Source of the DNA: Smithella sp. ME-1
Lineage (GTDB): Bacteria > Desulfobacterota > Syntrophia > Syntrophales > Smithellaceae
Length of the DNA: 7,523 nt
Direction of reading: 5' to 3'
NCBI GenBank assembly: GCA_000495415.1
Contig: AWGX01000449.1
Location: forward strand, 1 to 7,523
The position numbers and the translations under genes are program-made. A model generated the notes under the pieces. It saw nothing but the letters and a program-made list of their open reading frames with translations. It did no database searches and was not told the origin of the DNA. This document shows positions 6,358-7,523 of the stretch, in pieces (the stretch's first letter is position 1; each line of letters starts with the position of its first letter).

Positions 6358-6417
6358 ACTAAGGGGCTGTTTTTCAGCGTATCCAATGCGTCAAACTTTT
6401 AATAATTTGCGTTAATC
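6358..6417. other. Convergent intergenic gap between receiver gene and cydB
   Basis: Two genes end facing each other across 60 bp. The only symmetry is GCTG/CAGC around a T5 loop near 6366-6378 and a 4-bp CAAA/TTTG pairing near 6393-6410. Neither makes a convincing intrinsic terminator in either direction. Transcripts may overlap here or end by Rho. Confidence 0.4.
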
Positions 6418-7428
6418 TCAGTAGTGACTGGATATCTTCGTCTTCCCTTTAAAAATACGGTAAACAAAAATTGTATAGACAACCACTACCGGCATTCCGA
6501 CCAAAGCTATTACACTCATCAGTTTAAGCGTTTGCAGTCCGGTGGAGCTGTTGTAAATTGTTATGTTCAAAAGTTGATCATTGCTTGCCCTGATTAAATT
6601 CGGAAAATGAACCGCCACTACAACAAGCCATAGCCCGATGAAAGCAAATGAAGATTCCCAAAACGGTGCAGAGTCATGTCTCTTTTTAATGGAAAATAAA
6701 ATCTCCGTAAGCCATAACAATGTGCATAAAATTGCCACATAGAATAACCAATGGTAAAGGATATCTTGAAAGGTAAAGGCAATGGTAATAAAATACGTTG
6801 TTGCGGTTACAAAATTAACAAGGGTAATAATCTTCGCAGTGCGAAAAGCCCTTTCCTGTAATTTTCCATCTGTTTTCATTACGGCGTAAGTGGCGCCCTG
6901 TAGAAGAATGGCAAAAAATCCGGTGACACCGAATAAAAGCGGTACCGGCCGAAGCATCGTAAAGAAGTTTCCGGTAAATTCCATTTTATTATCCAACGGC
7001 ACGCCGTAAACTACATTACCCAGCGCCACACCGAACAATAAAGCCGCCAGAGAGCTGCCGGCAAAGAAAGCTTTTTCCCAAACGAAAGCCCGCCCTTCAT
7101 CATAGGCACGAAACTCCATCGAAACAGCCCGGAAAATCAGGGCAAATAAAACCATCATCATTGCGATATAAAATCCGGAAAAGGCTGTCGCGTAGGCATG
7201 AGGGAAAGCCGCAAATAAAGCACCGCCGCCGGTGATCAGCCAGACTTCGTTGCCGTCCCAGACCGGACCTATAGAATTTATTAGTATGTCTTTTTCTTCT
7301 TTTGTTTTTCCGAGAAAAGGCAGTAGCGCACCGATGCCCAGGTCAAACCCATCCAGAAGTGAATAGCCAACAAACAATATAACAATTAGAAAAAACCAGA
7401 GCACTTGAAAATTCTGTATGTTTTCCAT
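6418..7428 (-). CDS. cydB: Cytochrome bd ubiquinol oxidase subunit II
   Basis: CydB pairs with CydA in the inner membrane to form the bd-type terminal oxidase, which oxidises quinol and reduces O2 with high affinity, often for respiration or oxygen scavenging at low O2. The 336-aa protein is mostly transmembrane helices. Its family signatures are SLLDGFDLGIG (23-33) and GPVWDGNEVWLITGGGALFAAFP (54-76, with Trp57 and Asp58). Asp29 and Asp58 fall at the same numbers as the conserved aspartates of E. coli CydB, Asp58 being linked to proton entry. Also visible are FRAVSMEFR (99-107) and HFPNLI (274-279). Length is close to the short CydB forms of Gram-positives and many anaerobes, rather than the roughly 379 aa of E. 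coli. GGAGG, 5 nt before the ATG at 7428, sets the start. It follows a probable cydA by 44 nt. No CydX-like small gene fits downstream, where the convergent receiver gene lies 60 bp away. Confidence 0.96.
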   Translation of the reverse strand: MENIQNFQVLWFFLIVILFVGYSLLDGFDLGIGALLPFLGKTKEEKDILINSIGPVWDGNEVWLITGGGALFAAFPHAYATAFSGFYIAMMMVLFALIFRAVSMEFRAYDEGRAFVWEKAFFAGSSLAALLFGVALGNVVYGVPLDNKMEFTGNFFTMLRPVPLLFGVTGFFAILLQGATYAVMKTDGKLQERAFRTAKIITLVNFVTATTYFITIAFTFQDILYHWLFYVAILCTLLWLTEILFSIKKRHDSAPFWESSFAFIGLWLVVVAVHFPNLIRASNDQLLNITIYNSSTGLQTLKLMSVIALVGMPVVVVYTIFVYRIFKGKTKISSHY

Positions 7429-7469
7429 CTATCCCTCCGACAATTAACTTTTAAATAATGTAATATTAA

Positions 7470-7523
7470 TTAATCTTCATCTTTGTCATTACCTAGCTCG
7501 GAGACTGTGTCACAATTAGCAAA
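7470..7523 (-). CDS. cydA: C-terminal end of an upstream gene, probably cydA (partial)
   Basis: On the minus strand one frame is open from the window edge to a TAA at 7470-7472, giving the 17 residues FANCDTVSELGNDKDED. The other two minus frames hit stops within 30 nt of the edge. Position directly before cydB with a 44-nt gap and the same direction argues for cytochrome bd subunit I. The visible tail is an acidic, variable end with no diagnostic motif, so the name rests on context only. Confidence 0.45.
   Translation of the reverse strand, partial: FANCDTVSELGNDKDED

Noticed and set aside
6362..6380. Possible terminator hairpin (GCTG, T5, CAGC) after the receiver gene
   Set aside because: The stem is only 4 bp and the T-run lies in the loop, not after the stem.
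1..7523. Mobile element, CRISPR array, toxin-antitoxin or defence locus
   Set aside because: No transposase, integrase, terminal repeats, spaced repeats or nuclease genes are visible; gene order and coding style are even across the window.

Overview
The 7.5 kb window is a stretch of ordinary bacterial chromosome, moderately AT-rich. It carries seven complete protein genes, one gene end at the right edge and one well-defined riboswitch. Gene content (ThiM/ThiE salvage, an OFA-type MFS carrier, a PAS histidine kinase with a free-standing receiver, and cytochrome bd) together with protein style suggests a Gram-negative anaerobe or microaerophile. A Deltaproteobacteria/Desulfobacterota lineage such as Syntrophales is my best guess. 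This is an impression from protein style, not a database result, and the exact taxon cannot be read from the window.

Left block, minus strand (about 13-1638): a thiamine salvage operon, thiM then thiE, with the two genes only 2 nt apart. It is preceded by a canonical TPP riboswitch aptamer (about 1522-1603), an 11-bp hairpin between the aptamer and the thiM ribosome site, and a promoter (TTGACG, 17 bp, TAGATA) that would start the RNA almost exactly at the aptamer's 5' edge. ThiM phosphorylates the thiazole alcohol, ThiE joins it to HMP-PP, and the end product (as TPP) shuts the operon down through the leader.

Middle block, plus strand (about 1659-4111): a divergent unit. It encodes an exported tetratricopeptide-repeat protein of unknown function, followed 37 nt later by a 12-TM MFS carrier of the oxalate/formate antiporter (OFA) family. 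The carrier lacks the TM11 lysine that defines oxalate exchange in OxlT.

Right-middle block, plus strand (4198-6357): after a 154-nt AT-rich gap with a near-perfect extended -10 promoter come a six-TM PAS sensor histidine kinase and a stand-alone receiver. The receiver starts at TTG one base after the kinase stop. Neither protein has a DNA-binding output, so the output partner lies elsewhere.

Right edge, minus strand (6418-7523): cydB, subunit II of cytochrome bd oxidase, with 17 codons of the preceding gene, most likely the cydA C-terminus. It converges on the receiver gene across 60 bp with no clear terminator.

I see no mobile element, CRISPR array, tRNA, rRNA or defence system. The points most worth a second look are the riboswitch expression platform, the OFA carrier with altered substrate residues beside an exported TPR protein, and the output-less two-component pair.
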